Source: Cyathus striatus
Taxonomy: Eukaryota > Basidiomycota > Agaricomycetes > Agaricales > Nidulariaceae
DNA length: 64,000 bases
Assembly: GCA_025738555.1 (NCBI GenBank)
Contig: JAOVFP010000004.1
Span: 3,038,001 to 3,102,000 of the forward strand
Reading direction: 5' to 3'
The translations under genes and the position numbers were made by a program. The notes beneath the pieces were generated by a model. The model was not told the DNA's origin. It saw nothing but the letters and a program-made list of their open reading frames with translations, and made no database searches. How positions within the stretch are numbered: position 1 is the first letter of the stretch; each line of letters starts with the position of its first letter. Shown in pieces: positions 35,896 through 47,714 of this stretch.

Positions 35896-36925
35896 GTAGA
35901 TGATCGTCTTCAATACAATTGTACTATAGCATACTTATACTCCGCAGTAACATGAGCTCTCGAAGTGTTGATGTCGGGCATCAAAATGAATAGAATAGAA
36001 CCTGTCCGAAATCTGTCCGCAGCAACTCGTTTAGCAACAAAATTACTAACATGCCTGCGCAGGACTTACTCAGTCTCTTTGTAAGGCTGTCGATCACTCC
36101 AAGTTGGTATAATTACGTTAATTCATATGAGACAAGGTTACTATGAAACCGCGCTCTTTCGGGAATACTGGAGTGGATGAAGTTGAAGTTGAAGGTGTGG
36201 CTTAACTTAAGCGTTTTCTGTCGGCGTTTAAATTGTATTATGTAAGCTAATAAAGTTCCCACGAAAGCGTCAACGGGTTGACAAACGCACATGCGTTCTT
36301 CACTGCTGTCACATCAAAGTTCAACTCATCTACTATCTCATCGTAGACCTCAAATTGAGAGCAGCCGCAGTCCAGAAATAGTTTATGGCTATGACACATT
36401 ACTACGTTACTATATGATTTCACATGCACATGTCGAAGAAGCAACGGAGATTATTTCCAGTTCAATCGATGAGGCATGGTCGGTCATGAGGTTAGTTAAA
36501 CAACTTTTGCCGTCCCTCCTACCATTAGACTCCGGTCGTACTCGAGGTTGGATCTTAACCCCGCATTTCTCTATTTCTGATTCGAGGCATTTCTGATGAT
36601 CACATGTGACTGCGAAGAAAATAGCAGGCTAACGAAAGGAAGAACCTTATGGTATAGCAGCGCGACCTTAAATAGCGACAGTTCTTGACGATCTTGCGCC
36701 ACGATACCCTGTATCAGCGACTGGCAACTGTGCTTGTGCAGCTAAATTATATCACTGTTCTCTTGCCTCTTTCTCATCCTCACGCGGATGCTTTCCTCGT
36801 GTAACCGATTGTTTTTCGAAGTTTCAATTTGCTGAACTCACGCACGTTCTTTCTCCACACACATGGAAAGCACAGGATTACATATATATATATAACACAA
36901 GATTGAATCACTACTAACAATAACC
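35896..36925. other. Intergenic, no supported gene
   Basis: Separates the transposon from the phytase-like gene. It probably includes the displaced promoter of the lipase relic at its left and the phytase-like promoter at its right. TATATATATATAA at about 36881-36893 is a possible TATA region, 33 bp before the ATG. Confidence 0.4.
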
Positions 36926-38835
36926 ATGCCCATCGTTTCCCCCCGTTTCTCTCTGATAATTTTCTCTCTGTGCGCGTCCATCCCAGCTCTTGCAAAACCT
37001 ACAAGCTCAGCTACAACAACCGTTTCTTTAGATGGTTTTTCCTTCGTGAACAAGGTAACGTAATCAAATATATTGATCTGTTGCATGACATTAATGTCAA
37101 CTTTAATAGGGCATAGTTGGCTTCGGTGTAATCCCCTCAGATTTCAAGGAATCAACTGGAGACACTATCGGCGGGATTGGCAGTGCGATAGCCTTTAAAC
37201 CTGGTACCTGGAAATCATCAAACGGAACATATTCTGGAACCCTAGTTGTTCATCCGGATCGCGGATTTAACGTGTGAGTGCCGCATCTTATCTGCGGACA
37301 TTATATGTTTTCTTCCTAGAACTGAGTTTCACACTCTCACAACTTTAATTTTAGCGACGGCACGGTCGATTACCAAGCTAGGCAGCATGAGATTAACTTT
37401 GTATTGAATCCCTACACATCCTCCACCAATCTCGACTTCGCATCGGCACAGACTACGCTGCAACTCACGTACATAAATACGGTTCTGCAGGTAGAGAGGA
37501 ATAATACGAAGACGAGTGGATTAGATCCTGACGCTATCAGGCCTGCACAATCCGGCTTCCCGTCCATACCTACTGCCGATCCCCAGATGCCCATTGCCTC
37601 TACTTCTGATCCACATCTTACCATCGACGCAGAAGGAATAGTTGCTAACACGGATGGAACGTTAGTCAATATTACTGCTTGAATAACGTCAAGAAAACTA
37701 ATATCTCTTCATTTTTAGATTCTGGGTTAGCGATGAATATGGACCTTATATATATCGTTTCAGCGCGAATGGTGATCTGATCCAAACGATTCAGCCTCCC
37801 AGCGCAGTTCTACCTAGAACGGAATCTGGAGCTTTGAACTTCACCTCGGATACAGATCCTGCCACGGGAAGAGCTGGGAACCAAGGTAGGTTACATGTTC
37901 TTGATTTTGGTGACTTTTCAACTTCTAAAACACACTGCAGGGTTTGAAGGATTAACGTTCGACGTTTCTACGGGGACTCTCTACGCAATGCTTCAGTCAG
38001 CTACTATTCAAGACGGTGGCGATGATAAATCCACATCACGATTCACGCGTTTATTCGCATGGAACGTTGCCAATCTTGCGTCTCCTGCTACATTAGTAGG
38101 AGAATGGGTTGTACCCCTCCCGCAGAGCTCCAAGGGGAATACCGAAGCATGTAGTGAGATACATTTTGTGAGCCCGAATATCTTCTTTGCGTTGTCGAGG
38201 GACGGAGATGGTCATGGTGGAGATGATAATAAGTCAAGCTATAAGTGAGTGTTATTGGAATATCTTTTGCTGTTAGCTATGAACTTGAGTAGACAAGCAG
38301 ACTTATTCTCCATCGCTAATGCCACTGATATCCACGGATCCAAATTCGATGATCCTGCCAATCCTATTGCTACGAAGGGAAAGCTGGATAAATCCATTAC
38401 ACCGGCGACATATGTCTCCTTCGTGAACTTTTTGGACTCTACGCAGCTCGCTAGGTTTGGACTACACAACGGTTCGTATTTTATACTGCTGTGTTATATC
38501 GGAAACCCTCACCTAATACTACTCGTAAGGTTCACCCGACGATGAAACGTTGATTGATGCAAAATGGGAATCTCTTGCTCTGGCACCGGTTAACGACCCG
38601 TCCCTTCCAAATGACTACTTCCTCTTCACTGCGGTAAGAATTAAACCGCAATTGCACACAACAGACACTAATCGCAGGACATCAGTCTGATAACGACTTC
38701 CTAAGTACACACGGGGTGTCACTTGGAGTTCCGTTCGACGCTGGAATCGACGTTGATAACGAGTTCCTGGTCTTTCAGCTCACCCTTCCAAGTGTTAACA
38801 AAAACAATCTGAATTTGGCTCTTGGATTAAATTAA
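36926..38835 (+). CDS. Secreted esterase-like activity of phytase protein
   Basis: Eight exons (36926-37054, 37110-37273, 37355-37660, 37719-37885, 37941-38244, 38293-38471, 38530-38633, 38686-38835), all with GT..AG and consistent phase, give 500 aa. A signal peptide (SLIIFSLCASIPALA) ends near residue 22. Family landmarks: GFGVIPSDF, GIGSAIAFKPGTW, VVHPDRGFN, LTIDAEGIVANTDGTFWVSDEYGPYIYRF, NQGFEGLTFD, and the late LVFQLTLP strand. This is the beta-propeller-like phytase-like domain family; extracellular phosphoester or lactone hydrolysis is possible but the substrate is unproven. It looks intact and converges with the 7-TM gene (91 bp between stops). Confidence 0.9.
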
Positions 38836-38926
38836 GAATACAATGTAGTAACATAGACATAGAAAACAGAAAAATATGTGTTTAACTTTATATACCGGTC
38901 CACAGAACTATATTTAAATTTATTTA

Positions 38927-40019
38927 CTAGCGTGCGGGCGGCGTCACATCTGAAAACCGCAGCGTTGAAAATGTCTCCTGAAGTCGTGTATCATGCGACA
39001 CCTGATGCAGTTTACGGAAAGCTCTACATGCCAGCGTTGTAACCACCAGTGTGTATATTGTCGTGAATGCTTCTTTATAAAGAAATGGAATTGAAGGAAT
39101 TACTGCTGAAATGAAGGCCAGAAAGTGGGTGACGATTACAGCACTTACGTTTCATCAACTGCGTCAATTTATGTGGAGGATATTAACGGCATAATCAACT
39201 CACAGGTAATATTGCTGCCCATTACGAAAAAGGCCTTTCGAAACAATCGGGAGACCTCGACCAGAAAGGAGGATACGCCACGGCATTTTACTCGTAGGAA
39301 TATCGATAGTAGCGGTGCAGAGTTTAAATGAAATGGCTAGATACGACGATGATTCGAATATTATGTACACCACAGAGGCAGCAATTGCATATATCTTCGC
39401 TTCTGTAGTGATGCAGTACCCCGTATTGGCTATGGAGCCTCGCACAATACTGAGTGGTAGAAGGACAGTGGATCCTACACACGATATCCACAATGCGGTG
39501 AATGTGTGTTGGACGGTTTTTGAGTTCCAGTACACAGCATGTACTCGACGAAGGAAGAGAAAATAAGTCGAACCGACAGATAAAAGCCCTACTGCGGCAA
39601 TGACGTGCCCGAGAGTTGAGCAATTGTTTACTGGGTGGACTAGTGGATAATAGACGCAAACCCTTAAGAAGGGAACTAAAATTGCAACTTATATAGTATG
39701 CAAACTAACCTCTTATGAGAGCATCGAGGAGAATGTAGGTGATAGACAGAACTCTAGATAATTAAAGATGAGGCTGACCAAAGAGCGTAAGTAACACGCC
39801 GTCACACCTCGTAGCAAAGTACGCAAATGCGGTTATGCTTGGACGTTGGAGGAGCTGAATTTCATCTGGTAAACTTGTCAACATGTCCCAAAGAATCGCC
39901 TAAAAATAAAGGTCAATTCCATACTTCTCACAGGTATCTTACATATAGGAACTCACACCGAGAACTACCAGACAAATATTCCTCGATACCTCGTATTGGT
40001 ATGCAAGGTCTGGTTCCAT
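38927..40019 (-). CDS. 7-TM membrane protein of the basidiomycete DUF6533-like type
   Basis: Exons from 40019 downward read MEPDLAYQYEVSRNICLVVL, ILWDMLTSLPDEIQLL..PSITAFAYFATR, SITYILLDALIR, then VHPVNNCSTLGHVIAAVGLL..YFLFLRRVHAVYW. The large exon carries FTALWISCVGSTVLLPLSIV, AIAASVVYIIFESSSYLAIS and GLPIVSKGLFRNGQQYYL. A final exon reads IPSIPFLYKEAFTTIYTLVV and ends LRFSDVTPPAR at 38927. The pattern NC..LG....SV...FLFLRRVHAVY and NGQ(L/Q)YYL is common in mushroom seven-helix proteins. I could not find a frame-consistent join between YYL (about 39193) and the last exon, so there may be an unseen micro-exon or a frameshift. Function unknown. Confidence 0.72.
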
Positions 40020-40374
40020 ATAGTTCAGATACACGTTAGGATTGACGATAGGCAAAAGCTGGGACATAGATATGATGGAAAGGGCGAAAAATTGAACATC
40101 ATGGTATCAAAGCATTCCTTAATAATGATGCAGTAAACGCTTCAAGACCCGCAAAGAGCTGAATCTGACGGTATAGATGCCTTATCTCCTTCATAATAAT
40201 TTAACTTCATCGCCTTGATAACGGAAATGACTTGTAAATGACTCGATTTTGACTGAACCTTGAGCGAATTGTGGTGATTGGTTGGTGATAAGCGGTTGAT
40301 TAGTCTCATCAGTACTTCTGCAGTGACGGAATTTGATTTATACCAAGTACTCGCTGCTCTGAGTCTGCGTGATA
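40020..40374. other. No gene seen
   Basis: Upstream flank of the 7-TM gene and left flank of the pogo element. Confidence 0.4.
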
Positions 40375-40723
40375 CTATCGTCAATCAGGACTTAGTGTTC
40401 ATCAGGACTTAGTGTTGGGCATTTTTGACTGCTTTCCCGACCTTTATTTCTCTCAAAACTTCACATATAACCATCTCTTACTTCAATAAACATGAATACC
40501 ACATTTTTTTGTCACTATGAGCTCATTTACTATGTTTATGTTTTTGGAAGCTGTCACGCTTGCCGTGTTACGGCTGAGCGGAATTTCAATGACAAGATCA
40601 TTTTTGATGGCGTCAAACATCACGTAACCTCGTTTAAAGTCGATGACGCGACAGTGAGGAACGCGTCGCGACTCGTTTAGGACACTGAGCGCTTGGGCAG
40701 GCTCTCAAGCCTCTGGGAAATTA

Positions 40724-41245
40724 CACGGCGGGGTATTAGCTGTCATGTAACGATCGAGCGTTGAACAGTACTGGGATCTGTCATGTAGCATAATTTGTCA
40801 CAAAGGTCACCGTGAATTGAACTAGTTCGACTATTCAAAAGAACAAAGAGGAATATCACGTGAGTTGAAAGACTTGAAAGCAAACCAGAACTACGAACTT
40901 CTCAGGCGAGACAAGTCAGTTACATAATATTCTAAAATGGCTCACAATTCTGGCCGACAACTTATTTTCACAGTTGTGCAGCACAAAGAAAAAATGAATA
41001 TGTACTCATACTGCTGCTGAATTGTACTTACTATATTATTATTACATTTTGAATATTCCAATGTCATGTTTAAATGAGATTTCTTAATTTCTGATGATGT
41101 GCAGACTTACTGCCATACTGTGCTTTGTTCTGTATCAATAAATGAATCGTTCAATTTCATGTGACATGTGTTACTCTTATTCTACATGACAGTACCCACT
41201 ACTGTTCAATTTCGATCGTTACATGACAGCAAATACCCCGCCGTG
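40724..41245. mobile_element. Harbinger-type MITE (522 bp) inside the pogo element
   Basis: About 70-bp imperfect terminal inverted repeats start CACGGCGGGGTATT and continue GCTGTCATGTAACGATCGA. They are flanked by TTA on both sides (40721-40723 and 41246-41248), the classic PIF/Harbinger target duplication. No ORF. The right TTA overlaps the A of the transposase ATG (41248-41250). Confidence 0.9.
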
Positions 41246-41247
41246 TT

Positions 41248-43992
41248 ATGGCTAGTGGCAGTTCACGAAGCCAAAGTCGTGCGTTTCATGACCCAGATTA
41301 TGAGAAAAACATCCAAGCTGCGATTGCTGTGAAAAGGAATGGAACATATGGATTCTGGACAGAGGCTGCTAAAGCATATGGTGTAAGTCAACTATTACTT
41401 GATTTTACTCTTTGTTTTGTACCGTAGCTCAGTTATAAATACTTTAGGTTAATGTTAATACCCTTCGACAACGTGCAAATGGAAAGCATGCATGTTACAA
41501 AGATGTGACCAAACAACAGCAACTGCTGAACCCCACTCAGGAAGCCGCACTTATGGATTGGGCAGAACGTGATGCGGAGGCTGGTCAGCCATGGGATCTT
41601 CCTACACTATGAGACCATGCTACTGAGTTAGCTGGTCGTCGAGCAGGGAAGTGTTATGCATCGAGATTTGTTGCTCGTCATCCTGAAGTTGTTCTGGCAA
41701 AACCAGCGAAACTCGACCCCAAACGTGCAAAGAATTTCAACCAGGCTGTTGTCAGTGACTTTTTTGATAAGCTGAACTCCATTTATGAACAATATGGCGA
41801 CATACCTGCAGAACATATATATAATATGGATGAGAAAGGTATTCAGCTAGGTGGAGGGCAGAAAGGAAGTCCTCGAAAATATGTATACTTTCGCAAACAA
41901 CGCAATCGCTACAAGATTAGCAGTGATAACCTGGAGTTGGTTACTGTGGTTGAGTGTGTATCTGCTGCTGGAGACGCTGTTCCACCATCTTTTGTTCTAT
42001 CTGATGGTCCACTTCCAAATCTGTCAAATCTTCCGGATGATAGTATTGGAAGGTATGTTATTGTGTTTTATTTACTCACAATTATCTCATATAACTCGAC
42101 ATAGCATCGCAACATCACCTTCAGGCTGGACAGATGATGAGTTAACACTAAAGTGGACAGAGGAAGTTTTCCTACCTCACGCAAAGAAGAATGTTGTTGA
42201 CAAGTCAAAGCCGATTATTCTTTCTTGCGATGGCCATGGTTCACATGAGACACCAGAGCTTCAAAAAGTGGTGTATGATGCATGTGAGGATGGCTTTACG
42301 GTCATAATCCTGTGCTTCCCATCGAAGTGTACACACAAAATGCAACCACTTGATGTTGTAATCTTCACTCACAGTCAACACCAGTGGAGAGAGCATTGTG
42401 ACGATTGCATACACCGAGGCATTACAATGAACCGGTACAATGTTATCCAGAATTATCTTGAAGTTCGACAAAAGCATATGCTGCCAGAACTTATTAAAGA
42501 GTCATTCCGAAAGACCGGCCTCTATCCTTACAATCCAGCAGTGTTCGTTCCAGAAGATTTTGCACCAAGCAGAGTCACTTCGACTACCGCTCAGTTTCCT
42601 GATAGTTACCCTGATGAAATTCCGAGTTCTGACCCTGAAGTTATATCAGACGAGGAAAATGACGAGGATCCGACTAGTTCAACATTCCCAAGTCGAAAGC
42701 GACCATTTGTGGACCTTGGCTCCTCTGATTTTGACAGTAATTCAGACGACAATGGTGAATGGATTGATGGATATGGCAGTTCTGATAACACTGTTGACAG
42801 TAACAACTTCAGTGATGAGGAGGGGCATACAGATGATAACATCGGTTTGGGAGATGCCAGCCAGAGTTACAACCTGAATGGTGACGGAATTGTCGTTTTG
42901 GGAGATGCCGGCCAGAGTTACAACCTGAACGGTGACGAAATCCCTGTGGACGGTAGCGAGGCTGAGGTGGAAGCACCACCACATCGATATTCCACACGTG
43001 GATCTTCTCCTGATGTGTTTATGGATCCAAAAAAGCTTGTCCATACTTGCTTATTGGAATTAGCAAGCTTTCAGGACACTAGAGACGAATTGAAGACCAA
43101 AGACGAACTTTTACACGAGGTTTACACACTGCGACACCAAATCAATACCCTCACAGAAGCCCTTCAAATCCAATCAGCACTCACCACCGCAGCCAATTCC
43201 CATTGTACAATAATGGGGCGAGTAAACAGCCAACTACGAACAAAACTTGATAACACTACCAAGAAGAACAATAGCAGTTGGTCAACAATGAAAGTAAAAG
43301 CAAGATTTTTAACCCACCCCCAATTGAAGGAAGCTCATGCGAAGGAGTTTGAAGAACATACTGAGAGAAAGAAGGTAGCAGTGGAGAAGCAAAAACAGAA
43401 GGAGAACGAAATCGAAGAAACTGAAGCTCGAATTCGTCATGATGCGGCAAACAAGACATTTGAATTTCCTTTGTCATCCTACAAGCGGAAGGATGATCTT
43501 CGCACAATTGCACGTGCTTTGGGTCTTGCTGAAGACAAGAAAGCAAAGCTCGCAGACCTTACAAGCAATGTTAGGGCATATGTAGAAGAAAATTCAGTAC
43601 AGCTACGACGAAATCCCCGGTTCTCTGCTCTGTTATCTAACAAACGGCGCCGCCTTGAAGCACCTCAACCCCAACTTCGTTCTGATCACATCACTCATAG
43701 GCTTTCCCCTTCAGCATCATCAAACACCTCACAAACCCTCACAGAAACCGTCCCAGCACACCACACAACCCCATACCTAACTAGTCTCAACCATCCTTGG
43801 CTTTCTCAGGAACCCACAACGTCGACATTCCAAGTTTCTTACAGTAACCATCATCAGATATACCCTGATGCATTTGCTACGCCACACAGTGTCCATGGTC
43901 CAGCTCTGGGAGCTAGTACCTCAAAATCTAACAGTATGTTACCCAATTATGGACCTGATTCTGATATACCTCATTATTATAGATCTATATAA
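41248..43992 (+). pseudogene. pogo/DDE-1 transposase with one nonsense codon
   Basis: Exon 1 starts MASGSSRSQSRAFHDPDYEK; an intron after AAYG (about 41383-41447) leads to VNTLRQRANGKHA, a helix-turn-helix region. A second intron (about 42052-42104) precedes ATSPSGWTDDELTLKW. The long final exon ends at 43992, giving about 850 aa. Catalytic region: D in IYNMDEKG, D in ILSCDGHGSH, third D in QPLDVVIF. The C-terminus has an acidic linker with a duplicated 54-bp unit (ASQSYNLNGD / AGQSYNLNGD), a coiled coil and a basic tail. A TGA at 41610-41612 replaces the CGA expected in the LPTLRDHA helix (CpG to TpG change). Everything else is open, so the element is barely inactivated or relies on readthrough. 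Confidence 0.88.
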
Positions 43993-44324
43993 TTTCCTGG
44001 CCTCAGTAATGTGCATATCGTATCACAGTGTATATTTTGACAGTAAAATCTTTCTTTTCATTCTAATACAAATATACATATTGCTCGTACTTGTATTATA
44101 GGCTGTATATATAGTAATTAATGTATTCTAGGTATATAGTGGTATATAATTGTTCAATCGTTCGTCTGAAGTTGCATCTCAGACTCCAATCACCGACTTG
44201 CTGACAGTTTGCGGTGTTCGGTTAGAAGTACCATCAAAACTATCAATGGAGTTCGAATACAAGGCAGTGTCACAGCTGTGACAACACTAAGTCCTGATGA
44301 ACACTAAGTGCTGATTGACGATAG

Positions 44325-45303
44325 TACTCGGAATTGGAAAGAGTGTGCGACTAGGTGACAGCATGACCCAAGCGTGACCTGAAGGTCTCACGTTGGACTC
44401 GAACGGACTGGCCCTCACTCGCTCAATTCGCCTCCGCATTCAACCTCATTCCACTGTTTACCTTCAGGTAAGCCAAGTTACTTATTCTCTCTACTTAATC
44501 AAAAAATGAGCTTCTGGGTCTCATACTGAAATTTTCATCGCACGGCATGATAAGTATAACTACTTATGTATTTCATTTTTAGTAGATATTGGTACATTAA
44601 GCAGCCTCAAGGCAGCAAACGTGACGTGGCGGTCAGTGGGGACGGTGCTATAGCGTGTATGCCGAGAAATGCTTTACAAAAGTGCTTTCTTTTACCTCAA
44701 ATCTGCAACCGGATCTTGACTATTTACACAACATGTAAACGTCCACGACAACCACACAGCGCAGCTACATAGGTTGGTTCCACTTCCAGAACATCCTTGT
44801 ACGAGTATGTGCAAAAATGTGAACTGTGGAGTGATGATGGTTCGCGCGAAGAACCCTCGAGTAGTAGTCTTCGACTGAACGTAGAGAAGAACTCTGAGCA
44901 GGTTGAAGCGCCTATGTTTAGAATATGGAGCAATTTCAAAGCTGACCAAATCTTCTAAACGATGCTTATGCCAATCTCTCCGCGCTTGAACTGCAATCAA
45001 CAATATAACTGCGTGAGTACACGCTTAATGTTCTATAATGTTTGATAGTAGCTGACGGCCCATCTCGCTAATTTCTGGGGGTTGTTTCGAAATGCGCATA
45101 GGAGTGGAGCCATATGGGTGTACTGATGAATTCCCAAGTTATCGTGGAGATGTCGCTTGCTATCTTGGCAAGGAGAAGCCAATGAATCACAAAGGAAAAC
45201 AAATCAAGTCTATTTTGACCAATCTCCGTCATGAAGCGCGAGGACGAGCGGCACAAGGCGGCATATGGAGCAGCTTAACCGAGCCGGATGGTTGTAGAAT
45301 CAG
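44325..45303. other. Interval between two transposable elements, no supported gene
   Basis: Contains the right TA duplication of the pogo element and, at its end, the 10-bp target duplicate GTAGAATCAG (45294-45303). ORFs such as 45092-45337 run into the following element, and rejoining the two flanks gives an immediate stop (after CRIRSL). No disrupted gene can be demonstrated. Confidence 0.4.
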
Positions 45304-45315
45304 GGGCCTACAGAT

Positions 45316-45456
45316 TTTGACGTTGCCCGGATTTTGACGTTGCCCAAGTGACGTTGCCATTGACGTTGCCATACATTTATAATTTGACTTTGACGTTGCC
45401 TGACGTTGCCGTGACGTTGCTGGCGTTGCTGTGACGTTGCCGTGACGTTGCTCAAT
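45316..45456 (+). repeat. Left GACGTTGCC minisatellite array
   Basis: Degenerate 8-16-bp units around GACGTTGCC/GGCGTTGCT, interrupted by a short AT spacer. It forms the inner part of the left terminal repeat. Confidence 0.88.
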
Positions 45457-46114
45457 AAATTAAGAAAGATGTGTACTTTATAGAAAGATGGTGCAGAAGA
45501 AGTATAACATAACATAAAAATTGGAACATTGTAAGTGCCTATCAAATACCTTAGATTATCTCAGTTCAAGCCTGTAAGTAAATAGCATTTAATACAACAA
45601 TTATATGTTATATAGCTCATACAGAAGTATTATGTTACATATTCTAATGTAGTAGTGAGAACGAAGTCATAATGACGTACAGTTCTCATCTTTGAGTAGG
45701 CGCGGGAACCTTGTACGGAGATTTTCGAGGCTGCAAATGTCGTCGAAACAGTCGATTTCGAAGACATTCTGCAGTGTCATAATATATGAATACATAGTAT
45801 AACCACGCAGAATATATATGTATATCAAATATTGGGGAAAAGCGAGAAGAGCTTAAGTGACGTTCTGTAATGCTTATCGGTGAAGTTGAATGAAGTTAGA
45901 TGTACGGCACGATACTCAGATGGGCGTGGGAATTACAACGGTAATTTCCGAAGCCTTAGAAAGTCGTCGAAACTGTCAATTTCACAGACATATTTACAGC
46001 AGACCGGCATATAAGAATATATTATAAAATATCAGAATGTATTTATGATGAAAATACCGAAAACTGAGCAGATTATGCGATTACGGCGACACTTAAGTAC
46101 GGCGAACCGAAATA

Positions 46115-46300
46115 CGGCACAGGTTTTAGTATGGTGAATTTATTTATAGTTGGAGCGTCATAATATTGTTGTTTTCATGTATTACTAAATGTTTCTAAAC
46201 GTTATAATAACAATAAAATAGTCTTACATCGACGTACAAGCTATGTTTTTCTCCAAATGTTTTGTTTGGTGGTATTTCCCACGCTTTTCCCACGCCTCTT
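46115..46300. repeat. Diverged copy of internal module X
   Basis: Shares AAACGTTATAATAAC, ATCGACGTA..AGCTATGTTTTT and GGTATTTCCCACGC with 49560-49790, in the same orientation. Confidence 0.65.
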
Positions 46301-47179
46301 AGAGCAATCTTTTAGCAATCTTACACACATTTGGTTTGCCTTTAGACTTTTGTATATGAGGTATGAAGAGAAACTTGAATTAAGGATAAGGGGTAGGAAG
46401 GTGCTACATAGCTTTATTTAAGTATGGATATTTCAGCGCCTGTAGTGTTGCGGTGAGTATAGGACGTGCAAGCGCTGAGTTTATATGGTCTGAGAACGAA
46501 AGCGTCGATGTACGTTATACACGGAGGTGCGTGATTCGCAGAGAACGGTAATGTTCAATGGTGCATTCGTATGAATACACAGTGGTTAGTAATTAAGTAT
46601 GTATACAAAACGTACCCTTTGCATCTCGATGTAGTCTTGAGTGTAGTGGATGGTAGGTAAAGGATAGTGTCGAGTGAGGCGCTGAGTTATCGAAGTGTAA
46701 CTCTGTCAAGCTAAGAGTCACTTGCATCATGAGCTGCCGTCGATTGGACTGTCCGATGATATTCAGCAATCGGCAATACTTGTGAGATATGTAGTAGCTA
46801 GTAGATAAGCAAACAATAGTATATATACCCTTTTGGCAACAGGACGAGACTTAGCACGCAGCCTTAAGTCGAGTTCTGGGTTCTCACAGCTCATACTAGT
46901 AGAAGGAGGTCAAAAGGATCGCAATTTATCTTACTACAAGGCTAACTATATGTGTATTGAGATAAAATACTAGATAGTTCTTGTTCTTTCTGAAGTATTT
47001 GAGACGATTCAGGAGGGTTCTATTATGTTCCACATACTCAGCTGTCTTGGAACAAGACTATTGCATCGATCCACATATATTTGATAATTCTTATTTTAAG
47101 ATATTTCAACAATTTCAAGAGAAAGAAGAAAATAGTAGAGAATGTACATAGGTATATAATAAACCTATTTACGTTAGAG

Positions 47180-47370
47180 TAGTTGAATAGCCACAACAGG
47201 AGGAAACGGTGCGAGACATACACATTATGTGTTCACATACGATTACACACTGACAGCTCATTACAGGTCCATACCGTCGATTCCAATCCAATCCCATCTA
47301 AGAGCATTTCAACTGGTTCTGAACACCACAAAAATATAATGAATTAGGTTGAAACAAATATTCCAGATCG
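47180..47370 (-). repeat. Inverted copy of internal module Y
   Basis: Reverse complement of the 47715-47880 / 48595 / 48905 module. It shares the blocks around GAACACCACAAAAATATAAT and GGTCCATACCGTCGA. Confidence 0.7.
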
Positions 47371-47714
47371 ATTTTAGGCTATATAGTTGTGACAATTAGT
47401 TCATAATACTTCATATACATAACATAAGTAGTACATCATTACACTAAAAAATATGGAGACACAGATACACCAAGGACTCGAGGTATTAGACACTGGAAAG
47501 CACATTATGTATGAGAGTTTGTTTATTTAGACTCGTTGCGACTCTCGCGTGACACAGTATACAACTGTGGGACGTAGATACTGCAGTGCAGATGGAATTG
47601 CTGGGAAAACGAAGGGACTTCAACTTAGGTGAGGAAAATACTACAAGATGATACACATCGGTTAACACTTATATCCATGTTGATTTATGGCTATGTAACG
47701 GCAAAAATAGCATC

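Larger units (their letters stand above)
40375..44324 (+). mobile_element. pogo-type DNA transposon, 3.95 kb, TA target duplication
   Basis: The 43-bp terminal inverted repeats (40375-40417 and 44282-44324) start CTATCGTCAATCAG, differ at a single base, and each contain the sub-repeat ATCAGGACTTAGTGTT twice with slight variation. Both sides are flanked by TA (40373-40374, 44325-44326). The near identity of the ends indicates a recent insertion. It carries a DDE transposase with one premature stop and hosts a MITE. Confidence 0.92.
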
